In this document: in pieces, positions 12,217-22,552 of the stretch
How the letters are laid out: each line of letters starts with the position of its first letter
How positions within the stretch are numbered: position 1 is the first letter of the stretch
Notes under the pieces: generated by a model
Told to the model about the DNA's origin: nothing
What the model saw: the letters and a program-made list of their open reading frames with translations, nothing else
The model's database searches: none
Translations under genes and position numbers: made by a program
From: Rhizophlyctis rosea
Taxonomy: Eukaryota > Chytridiomycota > Chytridiomycetes > Rhizophlyctidales > Rhizophlyctidaceae
NCBI GenBank assembly: GCA_027596075.1
Contig: JADGJC010000440.1
Coordinates: forward strand, 1 to 27,433
DNA: 27,433 nucleotides
Direction of reading: 5' to 3'

Positions 12217-13061
12217 ATGCCTCAAAAGCGCAAGACCCCAAAGTCTGACCACCCATCCACATGCCAGAACGACTCCAAAACACCAGAAGTCAAACAACCA
12301 GCCACCTCTCCAAACCCGAGCGACTCCAACACAGCTGAAGCCAAACAACCACCTGCGTCTCCGAGCCCGAGCACAGCTGAAGTCAAACAACCACCCGCCG
12401 CCTCTCCAAGCGGCGGAGACGACATCGAAGCCGAACAACCAACTCCGTCTCCGAGCTCGAGCGCCTTTATCGGCTCCGACGCCAGTTCTGAGTCTGACAC
12501 GAGTGACTTTGAGCCGGCGCCGAAGAGGGCGCGGAGTGGTGGGGTGGTGGGGAGGAAGAAGGTGGCGGCCGGTGTGAGGAAGGAGAAGAGTGAGAAGCGG
12601 GGTGGTGGTGGCGGTGGAGGGGGTGGAGGCAGTAGTGGTGGTGGTGGTAGCAGTGCGGGCATGAAGATGGTAAGTCCTCCAGCGGGTAGATCAAGTTTGG
12701 TTCTCTCACGCATATGGGTCTCCGGACAAAGCAGCAAAGACATATGATCGCCTCATGATGGTACCCATAACCACATCATCCTGGCCCCGTTCTAAAACCT
12801 TACATCTAAACCACAGAAACGCCCCGGCCTCACCGAACCGGAGAAGGACATCGTCCGTTCGCTCGTCAAGAAGCACGGCAAGAACTGGGTCAAGGTTGCG
12901 CAGGAGTTCAATATGGCTGTTGGGAAGACGTCGAAGCAGTTGAGGTGGATGTCACCTTCTCATGCCGTTTGGCTGGATGTTTTCCTAACACCAGATTCTT
13001 GTGTAGTGATTGGTGGTGCCATTCTGAAGCTCCTCGTCGGAAGAGGGAGGGTTTGGAGTAA
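12217..13061 (+). CDS. SANT/Myb-like domain nuclear protein (three exons)
   Basis: Proposed exons are 12217-12669, 12817-12944 and 13007-13061, giving 211 aa. Intron 1 (147 nt) has GTAAGT and ends ACCACAG; intron 2 (62 nt) starts GTGGAT and ends TGTGTAG, with an alternative acceptor at 12994 that keeps the same frame and adds four residues. Residues 24-79 are an imperfect Pro/Ser repeat (units starting near 24, 41, 55 and 71, core KQPPASPSP). Then come an acidic Ser patch, basic nuclear-targeting-like segments (PKRARSG, GRKK) and a Gly/Ser-rich linker. A single SANT/Myb helix set follows (residues about 152-200): LTEPEKDIVRSL, GKNWVKVAQEF, KTSKQLSDWW. The first signature Trp of the Myb repeat is Leu; the second and third are present. 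Such domains bind DNA or histone tails; the target is unknown. An in-frame ATG at 12157 is possible, but MPQKRK at 12217 starts in a better context (ACA before ATG). Confidence 0.7.
12601..12660 (+). repeat. Gly-codon microsatellite in the SANT gene
   Basis: GGT/GGC/GGA repeats encode a Gly/Ser-rich linker just before the exon 1 donor. They are likely to vary in length between isolates. The complementary strand gives long Pro/His open frames that are shadows. Confidence 0.85.
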
Positions 13062-16000
13062 GGAGAAGTACGAAGAGGTTGCTGTGAATTGCTTTCTTGT
13101 ATAATCTAGCGGTGCTGTTGATGTTTTGGAGATGGAAGCAGTTTTTTTCATGTGCTTAGATGAATCTTTCATCTGAGGGTTTAAGAGTCAATTGCTGAAA
13201 CGTCGGTAGACATTCCGACCCAAGTTCGCAAGCAAGAGATGCTGCAGCTGCGATAGCCGCTCGCACAGGGGGGTACATCCTTTTTGTTTCAATAAGAATG
13301 GCGGACAAATGTTTGGTTCCTAATAACGTGCCGAGCGATCCAATAGCATATCCGAGGGAAGCCGCGTAGCGCTCCAAGATGATTGCACCCCATTCATCGT
13401 ACCATCGAAGTGTGCACCGATGACTTCTAGAATTGGCTATTCGTCACTTTTTGCATGTACATACATCGATATGCAAAACAAATGGACTGAGCGGGTTTGC
13501 GTATTGAGAGGTTCAGTAGTCGCGACCGCCTGCACCAAGTCGGGTGCACAGAAGTCCATAAAAAAAGTACTTGCCCCTCCACAATGGGGTAGCGCGGGCA
13601 AGATGATTTTGGCGCATAACAACTCATGCTCTTGAATTTCGCACAGCTCTATGATGGGGGAGTGTTGAATTCAGGAGACCAATTTTTGCAAGTATAACGG
13701 CTGCACGACTCAAAATAAGCTGAGCTCATTTCGTCTTTGCATGTGATTCTCTCATTGAAGGTGACGATTAGCCACAACTGTCCTGGCAATTGCTGGAGCA
13801 TGCCAGGTGAGCTCTCAAGCTCTTTACACTTTAGTGCATGCCTTGCTCCAACAGGCTCATGCCTCCCTCCTACTACCAGACTTGGCCATGGCAATTCCAA
13901 AGACAATGGCACGTGTTCTCCTTTCTCAGTCACTATCTTGCAGCTTCAATGACGAGTGTTTAGATGAATCTTCCAATTTTTTCTGTTTTGATTATGATGC
14001 GAAGCTTCATGCATCTACAGGACCACCTGCGAGAATCAACGACAATGAAAGGGGTTGAGTGGACTGAGTGCCGGGGAACTGGACACGTATATATGGACGA
14101 AGATGGAGACCCCGCGGATACATCCATAGGCAACTGCGATGGCCATATATGCGTTGTTAAACAACTGTTTCCTTCTTCCAATTGCATTGATATCCCAATT
14201 GAACCGTGCGGCTAAAGTGTTGAGCAGTAACAGATGCCCTGAATGGTTTATATTGCGTGCTTGGAAGCATCCAGCCCTCCTCGCTGCGGGTTTTGGAATT
14301 GCATGGGATTATCTTTTGGTGAAATCATCGATGGTTCGAGTACATTGACTTTGGAACAAGAGTTGACAAATTTGACAAAATTGTTGGTTTCTAATGATGA
14401 ATGTGAACGTCCTGATATCAAAGATTCCACAGCTGTGCAGCGAGATTTCTGCAATTTGCTTCTTTCCTCACGGTTACAAAGCGGAAAGGAGCAGTCCCGC
14501 CGCCTTGACCGATCTCCATCGAAAATGACTGTAAACAGGCAGAAAGCTACAGAGCATTGCGATGCTTACAAATGTGACGACGATCCGAGATTCTGCGGGA
14601 ATTGGACTTCGGCGGTCTGTAATCATGGGTGTTGAAGCCGACGCTGTGATATCAATTCGTGATAGGTGGCGGAACTTTTTGGCGGGTGAAAATGGCATGC
14701 CTAACATCGGATTCACGTATAGCGCTGCGAACAGTTCCAGCCTCATTAGCTTGGCGATGACAGATATGAAGATGGGCAATGTTTGCAATTCGCAGCCCTA
14801 TAATGTTCGAGTTCGGTTCTTTGATTCAAGTGGGTACCAAAAACTATGTGTAATTGAGATAACATGTTCTATTTTTGCACATCATAGATGCACTGGCAGG
14901 CAAAAATAAGGGAAGAATCAGGGTGTCGGTTATTGAGAGGTGCGCGTGTTTGTCACTGACAGCTGTGGGTATTTTTGCTGAACGTTGCTCAAGGAAGTTC
15001 TGATCCTCAAAACCGGGCTTTAGGGATCAAAATGGATGAGCACCATTCATTAGGCGAGGGTACAGTTTATGGCATACGCACAAAATTTTGGAGTTTGCTT
15101 ACGTGCGTGGAGTGGTTCCATGCTCCGGTTCAGGATAATGACCAACCCTTACAAGTGGGGTCTTGGAAGGAGGTAGGGTAGGGAGTAGCAGAAGTGCAGG
15201 GAGCTTGGTGTGGTCTGCTTCGTCACGTTCAATTGCGGGTGCTCTTAATGTATCAAAATGGGATGCAGCTTGTATTTGTGATGAGGTGAATGATCTTTCC
15301 ATAATTGCGATTCCGAAGCAGTGAGAGCTAGTGCTGATCGGCTGGTGAAAAACCCTTGCATGAGTTTGCATGCCAACCATGGGCGTTGATGCCACGGCTG
15401 CAATTTTCCACCACGGAGGTTGCTATGCTTTTGTTGGATATAGATTGGCCTCATCATCTGGATCGGACTATGGGCACTGCCAACAACTCAAGCGTTTCAC
15501 TAGCTTCCCGAACAAGGCTTGGGTTAGGTGTTTGCATTTTGAGCCCCACGTTGTTTAAACACCGTTCTTCCTGCCCAACTCAGTGTGTACCGATAACTGT
15601 ACAAATGCAGATATCAAGTATTCCTTTTAGCATGTGCTTACGACAAGCAAAAAGGAGTAGATGAAACGATCTTTGAATCGAAGCGCATATTGCAACCGCC
15701 AGTGCCTGCTCCAACTTCATAGTGTGCGGAAGTCTCCCATTGGGAAGATCATGCTCAGAACTATGCGCGCGGGAAAGAACGGATGAGGGCGACCCATTTT
15801 GGGTAACTTTTAAGCTGATCCGCACGGCATGGCTAATAACGCTTTGCAGTGTCCGTGGGCGCATGGCAAGCGCGGAGATAGTGGAGATGCACCACTGGAT
15901 TCTGCGTTCAGGTTCAAGACATTTACCAATCCCTACATATATGAAGGACGTTACGCATGAGAACTCCAAACCGGAAAAAACAAAACATGTCCGCGATACT

Positions 16001-17531
16001 GTATGCGCCTTCCTCAAAGCTCAATGGAGACGACGGGCGGCCACAAATGGTTAGGCGATTGGTTGTGCCTTCCACCTGGCACTAACCTCTTCTAACAGCT
16101 CAAACCGTGTTTTCACTCCGGTCCAGTGCTTGAGAAACGAATGGTCAGACAATAACATCTGCTGCTTTCAATTCGCCGCCATCGCTCTTCCTCGGCGAGT
16201 GTCGCTCCTGTCCCATCGACATCGCTCTGTTTTTTATGCTCGCTTGACTGCTGAGGTGCATTTTGCTGATGTCGATGGCTATGTGCCTACTATTGAACCA
16301 TGGTGATTGGAAGACATCATTTGGACGCATCATGTTACTCATTGATATCCACGGGGATTAGTTGAGTTCGTGCGAGTGCTTTGACGCCATTATCTCATTT
16401 GGTGGGGATGGGAGGAACACGGAGCGCTAAGGCCCCGTCGCAGGGCCCGTTCTCAGCACCTCATTCGAAGCGTCACTCAATCCATTGCAAGTGAGCTAGA
16501 GTTGCTCTGGATTGACGGACAACCAATTATTGTCTGCCAGGCCTGTACTCGCGATTGGAACACGGCCTTTCCAGTCGCATGATTCAGTCATCTGCAAATC
16601 CTTTGTGTCGAGAACGTTAATTTCAAGCCTCTTGGAGAACTTGGATGTCCGGGACAGACAATGTGCACCAGAAATCATTGTTCGTGCGGATGATTGCGAT
16701 GAACTGTTGAATGGTTTGAAGCTGGGACGAAAAGCTCTTCGGGCGGAACTAGTCGTCGGTCCACAAGGAGCAACCTTTGCGCCTCTTTCCTTTCGTGATC
16801 GAAAACATATCACTCTTCTTCCTCCCTTTTCTGAGATATCACCGCCTATCAATCAAGACATTTTCGTCCATGTACTCTATGCAAAAGAGAAATGGATGTC
16901 TTGTGGAACCCAAAGCATAGGGTCGATTTCCTACAATTTTGTCGTGCGTTGGATTTTTCCTGAATCTGGGCTGTTCGGAAGTGTCGATACCCCTAAATAC
17001 TGAGTGAACATTGAAGATCCCGAGGCTCCCTGCCTACCCTCGATCTTATCAAGACCTTCGAGAGAAGGCATCTTTGGGCCGGTAAGACTTGTATCCACGA
17101 CCCACCGGATGACTGCCAGCACGATCCAGTCAAAGAGACAGAAGTCTCGGCCCCCAAGAGCGCAGCATCTGAGTGGATGATCCTAGCAGCGTGCTCTGCG
17201 ATACGTATAGGGCATCTGCTCATATCCGGAATGGAAGCCTTCCGCCATTTTGGATATTCTGGATGGAGGGCGACCACGGACAGAGTGATGGTGGCACATT
17301 GCTTGCTGACGTTATCGGATGTCATTGTGGCACCCCATCCAGGATCCAGCCACAGGGACGCCAACGCGTTGGCAACTTGGCCTACTTGGCAGCCAAAGTG
17401 CTCTGCTGTCCCAACCTCTATTTGTCTGTTTACCCTTTCCTCACAATACCCACCAGCACCTTGACATTTCGCCTTTTGGTAGTAAACAATACGCTCCTTT
17501 CGTATTGAAGGTAACCCTACGCGAACAGTAT
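13062..17531. other. 4.5 kb without a recognised gene
   Basis: No domain is recognisable. Three open frames look more protein-like than the background. The first, on the minus strand about 13156-13420, is Ala/Leu-rich and includes AIGSLGTLLGTKHLSAIL. The second, on the plus strand 14562-14909, includes DRWRNFLAGENGMPNIGF. The third, on the plus strand 16512-17003, has alternating hydrophobic segments such as ALRAELVVGPQGATFAPLSF. None has a supported ATG start plus splice chain, so they are not called as genes. The sequence just before 17532 must contain the FTS gene promoter. Confidence 0.5.
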
Positions 17532-19071
17532 ATGACTTCTTTCCCAATACCACCTGTGTCAGCTTCCTCGCAATACGGAACACCTACCCCGTCAAACATA
17601 TTCCTAGCTGCCGCCCTCTCCGCGCCACATCCTTCTTTCTTGGACCAAATGTTGGGACCAGGCTCGTCAGACAGTTCGGCCGAGGTGCGTATGTGTGCGG
17701 TGGAGGGAGGAAGGCGTGGTACTCCCGTTTTACTCACCGCAACTCCCTGTCTCGCAAACAGCAGCCACACACAACCCCTCAATCCCATCCCTCGTCCTCA
17801 GCAGCGCCGGAGGATGACGCATCCTCCTCTGCAGCGCCGTCACCACAATATTACCAGAAGTACATGAAGAAATATGAGTTATTGATTGAATAGTACGTCT
17901 ATTTATGGCGCTTCAACTTAGTCCAATAGGAGTGTGCTGGTTAAAGCTGACTCTTTTGATTCGATATCTGTCACAGTAAGAACCTTCGCAACCCCAAACA
18001 CTCTCCCACCGGCTTGTACATCCTTCCCGCAGTCTCAAATCTATACGGTAAGCGCCGGTGTATTATGCCTGCTCAAATGAGACATGTTGGGCAACGATGA
18101 CAATGCTCATTCACTCGCTCCCACCCAGAATGGCACGCAGTCCTCTTCATCCACCGCGGCTACTACAAAGAAGGCGTCTTCAAATTCGTCATCAACATCC
18201 CTCAAACTTACCCTCAACACGCACCGCAACTAAGATTCATAACCGACATGTTCCATCCTCTGATTTCTCGAGACGGCCTCTTTGAAATCCGGCAGCAGTT
18301 CCCGGAATGGAGACCGGGAAAGGATTGGTTGAGTCATGTGTTGCATTATGTGAAGAATTCGTTTAGGGAGGGGGTGATTGCTAATTTGGATCGTGAGTAT
18401 TGCTTGTTGGTTGGAGTCGGTTGTGGTGTTTGGAGTGGCTGGGTGGAGGATGCATTGGACGGAGAATTTGAGAGTGGAGGGGAGGGGGGAGGGAAGGGGC
18501 GAGAAAGAAGAGGGAGGGGAGGAGAGGGAGAGGGGCTGGGAGGAGGGAGGGGAGGAGGAAAGGGAAACGGATGGGGTGCTTAGACGGCTGTGTTGCGGGT
18601 TGATGATCTGCAAGAGCCTGCTTGTCATAATGATTCGCACTTTGACATCATGTCCATTTGACTTCACAACAGCCGCCCTAGTCCCCAACCCCTCCGCCCT
18701 AAAAATGTACCACAACGAACGCCAAGTCTTCTCCCGCCTCGCCTCGCAATGCGCCCAACTCTCTGCATCAGAACCAATCCTGTTCGACCAGGACGATGGA
18801 AGTGAGATTAAGTTTAGTCCGTTGAGCGAGGCGCGGTTCGAGGAATTGAGGGTTCGGGTTTTGGAGAATGCTGTAAGTCTTGCTTGTGGGGATTGTTTGT
18901 TGGTTGCGGATGATGAAGAGAGTTTGAGCTGATGGGTGTTCGGTTCTTTTGACGATGTAGAGCCAGACGAATCAACCCCCGACGCCGGGGAATGCGAAGG
19001 AGCCTGAGACGCTTGCGGCGAATATACGGACGTTTACGAATAATTTGTCGAAGCTTTTGTATAATAGTTGA
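17532..19071 (+). CDS. FTS/AKTIP-type inactive ubiquitin-conjugating enzyme variant (six exons)
   Basis: Exons 17532-17684, 17762-17892, 17977-18047, 18129-18392, 18673-18872 and 18961-19071 join in frame to 309 aa, close to animal AKTIP in length. All five introns are GT-AG; four are 77-88 nt and the fourth is 280 nt. Residues 1-80 are a Pro/Ser/Ala-rich tail. The E2-like fold spans about 85-245: YYQKYMKKYELLIEYKNL, PTGLYILPAV, EWHAVLFIHRGYYKEGVFKF, IPQTYPQHAP, then FHPLISRDGLFEI. The E2 HPN motif is HPL (161-163), and Phe170 falls where the catalytic Cys region would be, so it should not charge ubiquitin. That is typical of FTS. Known role: FTS binds Hook and FHIP to form the FHF adaptor linking early endosomes to dynein, studied in Aspergillus and animals. 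A C-terminal helix (TLAANIRTFTNNLSKLLYN) follows. Expected to be cytosolic and constitutive. The start is the first ATG in the exon frame; an upstream exon is not excluded. Confidence 0.88.
18393..18672 (+). other. Long purine-rich intron 4 of the FTS gene
   Basis: GTGAGT donor, acceptor ending CACAACAG. At 280 nt it is more than three times longer than the other introns. About 18470-18577 is almost all G and A on the coding strand, with many GGG/GGGG runs, so the pre-mRNA could form G-quadruplexes. It splits the E2-like core from the C-terminal helices. Confidence 0.8.
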
Positions 19072-21028
19072 TGTGTGGGTGACGAAGGGCGGTTTTGCGG
19101 ATGTATTTGTATGCGATTGGTGTAAATGGTATCTCATGTCGGGAGATTTTGTTCAAAGGAGCGTTCGATGTTGATTGAAGAAGATGGGGTAAGGCTGGAT
19201 GATAGCAGAGTAGATAGTGACAAATATTAGAGGAGGGCCACCATATATATCTACGGTCAAGGATGTCCGTGATGTTATTTTGAACAAGAACAAAGATCTC
19301 TCCATTTGTGGCGAACCGGTTGGGATGAAACGTTGAACGAGCGAGTCTAAAACCTCTTGGCAGCGTTCGTACTTCCTCCGCCTTTTGAATTGTTTTGACT
19401 TTTTGAGCGGCTGCAGTCGAATGGGGGGGGTTCAACAACAGGTGCACGACCGGAAAAAAAAGGGAGCTTCCCTGGACTTCCTATTCGTGATGTATAGGGG
19501 TCAGCTTCGTGTTGTTGCCCCGATGGGGAAAGTCGAGCGAGATGGGAAGAAGGACGCTGTATGAATGAATTGGGGAGTGCTGATCATGATATTTGAAAAC
19601 GATAAAAAATTGCACTTTTCCAACTTGGACGTGGAATGGATTCGCTGACAGGTAGGAAGCTGATTTAGCTTTCCGTCATCAATCTGGTCTGAGCAAAGGC
19701 CGCATATTTCGATGTCAGGCAAGGGGGAACGAGACGAGTTCAAAGCATCAGATCGTCAATGGTCAACGTGTTTTGGTTGAAGGCGATGTGGCCTATCTAT
19801 CATCGTGATGAGATACTTCCAGGAATATGTTTTTTGTTGGCTGTGAATATATTGGAGGGCCTCCCAGCTTGTATGTGGGTCGAAGCAAGTAGGTGGGCAA
19901 ACCGTAACAAGAACGCTGCCGACATGAGTAGTGCCTCGCCAACTCTCGGCCATGCTCAATGTATTGTTCCTCAATATTCCCCTTTTTTCGCCCAATATAC
20001 TGAGCCACTGAGGTCCCACTTTGGGCCGACTCACAATACGAAAGTAAGCGGGGCGCAGGGACAATGCACAATATGTGCGGTTGGTTCAGCACGATGAATG
20101 CGCAAGGAGCAAGCACGATCTAGCATTCTCCAACCGCGTTCATCGAATGATTTGCAATGGCGCAGGAGCATCAAGCAAAACGGATGACAAGACGATCCGA
20201 CTTGCAGAGTTGCCTAGGTATGGCTATCAGCGCATGGCGTGGTGTTTAGTGAGGATGGAACACTTTAGACTGCACTCCCGATATTTACCTGATTTCCAGC
20301 CGGCGGCTCACATGCTCCGTGTCGACCTGTTCGCAATGAGAGTGGGAACATTGTGGCGAAAAACGAAGGGAAAAGCCACTTCAACTGGATAACATTCAGC
20401 TCTTGTGAGCTAGCTTCACGAATTTTATTGGAGTGATGTGACTCGCACGAAGTTCTGAAGTTTGCACTGAGTACGCTTGAAGCATGACCAAAAAGGGGGT
20501 GCCCCGAGCACAAGGCAAAGTTGATCTGTCTGAAGATAACTAAATGGGCGCCTGATGTTGTTATAGCGGTTTTCCAACCGAAAGCTGTGTAGTCCGCCCG
20601 CCGCTTTCATGTCCTCTACAACAACATAAAGTCGGAAAGGATGTCTCTTCCTCGGAAACTCATACAAGCTAGATCAAGTTGGAAGCATCCCTCTTCGCTA
20701 CTATTGATGTGATGTATGGTTATATTTCAGCTTTTTTTCGTTTTAAGAGCCAAACGGGTCACGAAAACATGAGTCCGTATCTTGAAAAGACGGACATGGA
20801 TGACCTGGGTCGTTCATGAAGGATTTCAATATCGCATTCGTCAAAGGAATGACACGACGGAAGGGGCATCAAATGACCCAATCATGCACGCAGACCACCA
20901 GCAGCAACCGTATATGATGTTGCTTCTGAGGTTGGAGACGACTGCAACTCCAGCGGATCCCCAAAATCCGCTTGCCATCTTATTGTATGACGCTCTACAT
21001 AATATATCCTATGTACCTATAGATCCAT
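19072..21028. other. Intergenic stretch without a recognised gene
   Basis: Includes the 3' end of the FTS transcript and about 1.9 kb in which no frame shows a domain or an exon chain. Frames of up to 137 codons occur on both strands and overlap each other. The right part precedes the stop of the minus-strand gene at 21029. Confidence 0.6.
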
Positions 21029-21751
21029 CTATCTCGCCCTGGCAAAGAACCTGTCCATTTCAGAATACAAAGAGTTTGGTGCTGCGTCTTTCACATCCTG
21101 CTTAACGTCCCTCCAAGCACCAGCCATCTCACGAAAGCGACGCCAGGCGCCAGCATCCAACTCTCCCTTGGTCAATTCATCTACAAGAATTTTGGAAATA
21201 AGAAGAACAAAAAGACTATCATTAACAGCTCCAAAAGTCACCACACACGTACCCTTCCACAGCTTTCGTATTTGCCGCTCACTTGCTCGGTTTTGACCTT
21301 GATTCCAAGCTGCAGTGGTCGTGCTGGTGTTGTATTCGCCATTGATAACTTTCATGACTTTCCGCAAAGTGCTTCTGCTGACACGGTGCTTGTCCGCCAT
21401 GTCCTCGACGAGGAACTTGGGGATGAAGTGCGAAATGTGGTGGCATTGGGACCAGCGCGATGTGGTGGGTGTCTGCGTAGGCCTGAAAGATGCGGCACGG
21501 GTCTTATTGCGAAAATATGGCCGTACGAAAGGGAGGAACATATCGAAACACGGAATGCTTATTGCTGTTTATGATTGGGATGAGCATTTTCGGGGAGTCG
21601 CAGCTGGCTTTCTCTTCGCTGCGCACAGCAAGGACCCCACACCCCGTTTCTCCCTCTCCTGCTCTTCTGGACGGAGCTTCTGTATTTGTTCACGTAAGAC
21701 GTCCATGGTGTTCTGGATAAATGTCAAACAATTTTGGTCTTCCCTTCCCAT
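21029..21751 (-). CDS. Unrecognised protein with two introns, flanking the virus-like cluster
   Basis: Not recognised. Exons, read on the minus strand, are 21751-21643, 21564-21253 and 21180-21029, giving 190 aa from the ATG at 21751 or 175 aa from the ATG at 21706. Intron 2 is well supported (GTACGT donor, TTGTAG acceptor, 72 nt; removing it joins KLWK to DELTKGEL). Intron 1 has a weak donor (GTGTGG) and acceptor ATAAACAG, but it removes the only in-frame stop (TAA) between two otherwise collinear open segments. The N-terminus is Gln/Glu/Arg-rich and may form a coiled coil (LREQIQKLRPEEQEREK). The middle contains a possible helix-turn-helix-like stretch (ADKHRVSRSTLRKVMKVI), and the C-terminal half is charged and helical (GAWRRFREMAGAWRDVK). 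It lies in tandem with the two minus-strand genes to its right, about 50-90 bp away. Introns make it look host-like or acquired; a domesticated element gene is the alternative. Confidence 0.5.
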
Positions 21752-21798
21752 CAAGTCGAAATCAATACAACAATTTCAATGATGTTGAGAGTGAACGA

Positions 21799-22050
21799 TC
21801 ACCCTTTTCGGGGCCGCGTCCAGTGCAACCACAATACAACACCTTGCAAGAAGGTGTTGAGTATGAGGAGGACCACGACGGCCACCAGGAACACCCGTAT
21901 GCTCGTGGTCGCCCTGCTGAGGAGGGCGTCGACGATCGTCTGCAACCTCGCAATGGTAGGCGAAAAGTCCAAGTCGCGCGAGAAGGCGTCAACAAGACGC
22001 TTGTAAAACTTGAGACTGTCTTCGCTATCCTGCACCGTCGGCATCGACAT
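21799..22050 (-). CDS. Small single-span membrane protein of the virus-like cluster
   Basis: 83 aa from the ATG at 22050 (MSMPTVQDSED). A charged N-terminal half (residues about 10-50, helical, with KRLVDAFSRDLDF) precedes one strong membrane segment at about 52-74 (IRVFLVAVVVLLILNTFLQG) and a basic tail WTRPRKG. This is a typical layout for a type II or tail-anchored virion or host-membrane protein, but no family is recognised. It starts 31 bp after the stop of the 118-aa gene upstream, a spacing unlike the host genes in this window. Codons strongly prefer G or C at the third position. The opposite-strand frame 21721-22146 is in the mirrored codon register and is rejected as a shadow. Confidence 0.65.
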   Translation of the reverse strand: MSMPTVQDSEDSLKFYKRLVDAFSRDLDFSPTIARLQTIVDALLSRATTSIRVFLVAVVVLLILNTFLQGVVLWLHWTRPRKG

Positions 22051-22081
22051 TTTCAACTTCCCGTGTTTTTTTTGAGATTGA

Positions 22082-22438
22082 TCATTTTTCTTCCGCGGCC
22101 GCGGTGTTGGCGTCACTTTTCTCGGTCACTTCGACCTCCTTGTTGACGAGCTCAACGACATCGTAAAGCAGTGACGAGTCTTTGATGAGAAAACTCCCTG
22201 CAGCTTGCGCCTTGTGTGCGGCCGAAGTCAGTAGTTTCAGAGCCGTCAGCCTTGGGTTCGGGTCGTTTTCGGCGAGAATGGGCTTGGTCTTGACTGCGGG
22301 GTCGACGACGTCGATGGCCTTGCCGAGAAGGTTGGCCTCCTTCAACGTGTACGCGCCCTTCAAGTTGGCACCCTCAACGAACTGCCGGAGCATTTGAACA
22401 CAGTTTTCCTTGGTAGGGGTGGGTTGAACCTGCGACAT
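22082..22438 (-). CDS. 118-aa protein made of two copies of a helical repeat
   Basis: 118 aa, ATG at 22438 (MSQVQPTP). Residues 17-46 and 70-99 align over 30 positions without a gap: both run Leu at position 1, Ala at 8, Gly at 12, aromatic at 14, Lys at 17, Leu-Leu at 21-22, then hydrophobics ending in an acidic residue or Asn. Each unit looks like a helical hairpin (GAYTLKEANLL versus GSFLIKDSSLL). From memory, similar short segments (Gly-x-aromatic-x-hydrophobic-x-acidic-Ala) occur in small uncharacterised proteins of large DNA viruses, but I cannot name a family. The C-terminus is acidic and Ala/Glu-rich. An alternative ATG slightly upstream would add a few residues (MQIVAVIMSQ). It is divergent to the 160-aa gene across about 114 bp. 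Confidence 0.65.
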   Translation of the reverse strand: MSQVQPTPTKENCVQMLRQFVEGANLKGAYTLKEANLLGKAIDVVDPAVKTKPILAENDPNPRLTALKLLTSAAHKAQAAGSFLIKDSSLLYDVVELVNKEVEVTEKSDANTAAAEEK

Positions 22439-22552
22439 GATCACGGCAACAATTTGCATTGGGCGTGAAAAAAAAACGAGCAGACCCAAACGCGGCTTTC
22501 CTATCGATTACACTCAACGGAGCACAAAAAGGATGATGGCATCGTGTACTTG
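22439..22552. promoter_or_regulatory. Short shared intergenic region between divergent cluster genes
   Basis: Only 114 bp separate the start codons of the 118-aa gene (minus) and the 160-aa gene (plus), so any promoters must lie here or inside the genes. It contains a run of nine A (22468-22476) and a second A5 run. No host-type TATA box is evident. A bidirectional promoter is inferred from layout only. Confidence 0.4.

Noticed and set aside
12193..12743. Pro/His/Ser-rich minus-strand frames opposite the SANT gene
   Set aside because: Composition comes from the complement of the Gly and Pro/Ser repeats; the plus strand has splice sites and a domain.
16993..17583. 196-codon minus-strand frame
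   Set aside because: It begins at GTG without an ATG, overlaps FTS exon 1 on the other strand and shows no domain.
21721..22146. 141-codon plus-strand ATG frame opposite the 83-aa membrane protein gene
   Set aside because: It lies in the mirrored codon register of a strongly GC3-biased minus-strand gene, where stops are suppressed. Its acidic runs are simply the antisense of Leu/Val codons in the membrane span.
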